Part shown: in pieces, positions 6,201 to 7,384 of the stretch
Layout of the letters: each line of letters begins with the position of its first letter
Position numbering within the stretch: position 1 is the first letter of the stretch
NCBI RefSeq assembly: GCF_946480385.1
Contig: NZ_CAMLJP010000172.1
Span: 1-7,384, forward strand
Length of the DNA stretch: 7,384 bases
Source: an uncultured Azospirillum sp.
GTDB lineage: Bacteria > Pseudomonadota > Alphaproteobacteria > Azospirillales > Azospirillaceae
Direction of reading: 5' to 3'
The notes under the pieces: generated by a model
What the model saw: only the letters and a program-made list of their open reading frames with translations
Database searches by the model: none
What the model was told of the DNA's origin: nothing
Translations under genes and position numbers: made by a program

Positions 6201-7384
6201 ATGCTGGGTCTAGGACCGATCGCCTTCGCCGCCCCCTGGGTCTTGACCGCACTGGCAGCCCTGCCGGTCCTGTGGTGGCTGCTGCGCGTCACGCCCCCGG
6301 CGCCGCGCACCATCCAGTTCCCGGCCATCCGCCTGCTGCGCGACCTGACCGCGCAGGAGGAGACGCCGGCCCGCACCCCCTGGTGGCTGCTGCTGCTGCG
6401 GCTGATCGTGGCGGCGCTCATCATCCTGGCGCTGGCCGGGCCGTTGCTGAACCCGCGGGCCGCCTTGCCCGGCGGCGGGCCGCTGTTGCTGGTGGTCGAC
6501 AATGGCTGGGCCGCCGGACGTGACTGGCCGACCCGCAAGCGCACGATGGACGAGCTGATCGCCCAGGCCGACCGCCAGCAGCGCCCGGTGATCCTGCTGC
6601 CCACCGCACCGCCGGCCGATGGCCAGCCGATCCATGCCAGCGCCGTCGTACCGGCGCAGGAGGCGCGCCGTTTGGCCCAGGCGATGGTCCCCCTGCCCTG
6701 GCCGACCGACCGCGCTGCGGCGCTGGAAGCGCTGAAGGCGGTGGCGACGCAGGCCAACGGCCGCGGCTCCATTCATGCGGTGTGGCTGAGCGACGGCGTC
6801 GGCGACAACCAGGCTGCCGCACTGGCCGCGGGATTGCAGCGGCTGGGGTCCGCCGACGTCCTCGACGATTCCGCCGAGCATCCGCCACACCTGCTGCTGC
6901 CGCCGTCCAGCGAGGGGACCGCCCTGACCGCCCGCATTGTCCGCGCCGATCCGTCCAAGCCGGAGCCGGTGACCGTCCGCCTCGCCGCCACCGACGGCCG
7001 GCTGCTGACCCGCCAGACGGTCGCTTTCGAACCCGGCCAGAAAATGCGGGAGGTCCGGCTGGACGTGCCGACCGAACTGCGCAACGACGCCGCCAGCCTG
7101 CGGGTGGAAAGCGACACCACCGCCGGGGCCACCGTCCTGCTGGATGAGCGCTGGCGCCGCCGTCCCGTCGGTCTCGTCTCCGGCCGGTCGGAAGGGGAAA
7201 GCCAGCCGCTGCTGTCTGACCTCTATTACCTCGAACGCGCGCTGTCGCCCTACAACGAGGTGCGGCGCGGCGAGACGCTGGACCTGCTGAAGCGCGATCT
7301 GGCCGTGCTGATCCTGTCCGACATCGGCGCCCTGACCGGCACCGAGGTGCAGGACATCGAGGATTGGGTGAAGAAGGGCGGCGT
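6201..7384 (+). CDS. BatA N-terminal / DUF4159-type membrane protein (3' truncated by window end)
   Basis: The frame runs 394 codons from ATG 6201 without a stop and leaves the window, so the C-terminal part is missing. The first 85 residues form a BatA-like N-terminal domain: a membrane segment at about 8-28, a TIQFPAIRLLRDL linker (37-49) and a second helix at about 61-83 (from TPWWLLLLRL). A VWA-like region follows, in which LLLVVDN (95-101) is the strand that normally carries the MIDAS Asp, and WLSDG (195-199) is the later strand. The MIDAS reads DNGWA instead of DxSxS, so it is degenerate. From about residue 318 (RWRRRPVGLVSG) begins an amidotransferase-like part with YYLERALSPYNEV and LILSDIGALT. 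Alphaproteobacterial relatives usually continue to roughly 900 residues with a DUF4159 domain, which I expect but cannot see. It starts 54 nt after DUF58 with only a weak ribosome site, and probably anchors the MoxR/DUF58 system in the membrane. Confidence 0.87.
   Translation, partial: MLGLGPIAFAAPWVLTALAALPVLWWLLRVTPPAPRTIQFPAIRLLRDLTAQEETPARTPWWLLLLRLIVAALIILALAGPLLNPRAALPGGGPLLLVVDNGWAAGRDWPTRKRTMDELIAQADRQQRPVILLPTAPPADGQPIHASAVVPAQEARRLAQAMVPLPWPTDRAAALEALKAVATQANGRGSIHAVWLSDGVGDNQAAALAAGLQRLGSADVLDDSAEHPPHLLLPPSSEGTALTARIVRADPSKPEPVTVRLAATDGRLLTRQTVAFEPGQKMREVRLDVPTELRNDAASLRVESDTTAGATVLLDERWRRRPVGLVSGRSEGESQPLLSDLYYLERALSPYNEVRRGETLDLLKRDLAVLILSDIGALTGTEVQDIEDWVKKGG

Overview
The window is GC-rich, tightly packed bacterial DNA. 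Strong G/C bias at third codon positions, the protein families and the gene order all point to an alphaproteobacterium, most likely a Rhodospirillales/Azospirillum-type organism. The assignment rests on recognised family resemblance, not on a database search. No rRNA, tRNA, CRISPR array, insertion sequence or phage gene is visible.

Layout: (1) positions 1-182 are non-coding and hold a short imperfect direct repeat. (2) 183-1397 (+) encodes a DUF2252 protein with a kinase/phosphotransferase-like signature. (3) Its 3' end overlaps, tail to tail, a three-gene minus-strand cluster. In transcription order this is a DUF1285 protein (about 3927 or 3990 down to 3361), a NudL-type Nudix CoA pyrophosphatase (3409-2690) and the CCA-adding tRNA nucleotidyltransferase (2632-1373). 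(4) A divergent control region (about 3991-4182) contains a clear hairpin. (5) It leads into a plus-strand operon: a MoxR-type AAA+ ATPase (start probably 4183, end 5208), a DUF58 protein with an intact MIDAS motif (5229-6146), and the N-terminal 394 codons of a BatA/DUF4159-type membrane protein (6201 to beyond the window edge).

How they fit together: MoxR ATPases, DUF58 proteins and BatA-like membrane proteins form a recurring set thought to act as a metal-dependent chaperone or assembly machine at the cell envelope. The minus-strand cluster combines tRNA 3'-end maturation with nucleotide/cofactor housekeeping and a protein of unknown role. This is largely a conserved chromosomal neighbourhood, and I do not see a convincing undescribed system. 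The points most worth a second look are the moxR leader hairpin and ambiguous start, the degenerate MIDAS in the third operon gene, the 25-nt convergent overlap, the 49-nt same-strand overlap with an internal ribosome binding site, and a 14-bp tandem duplication across a stop codon.
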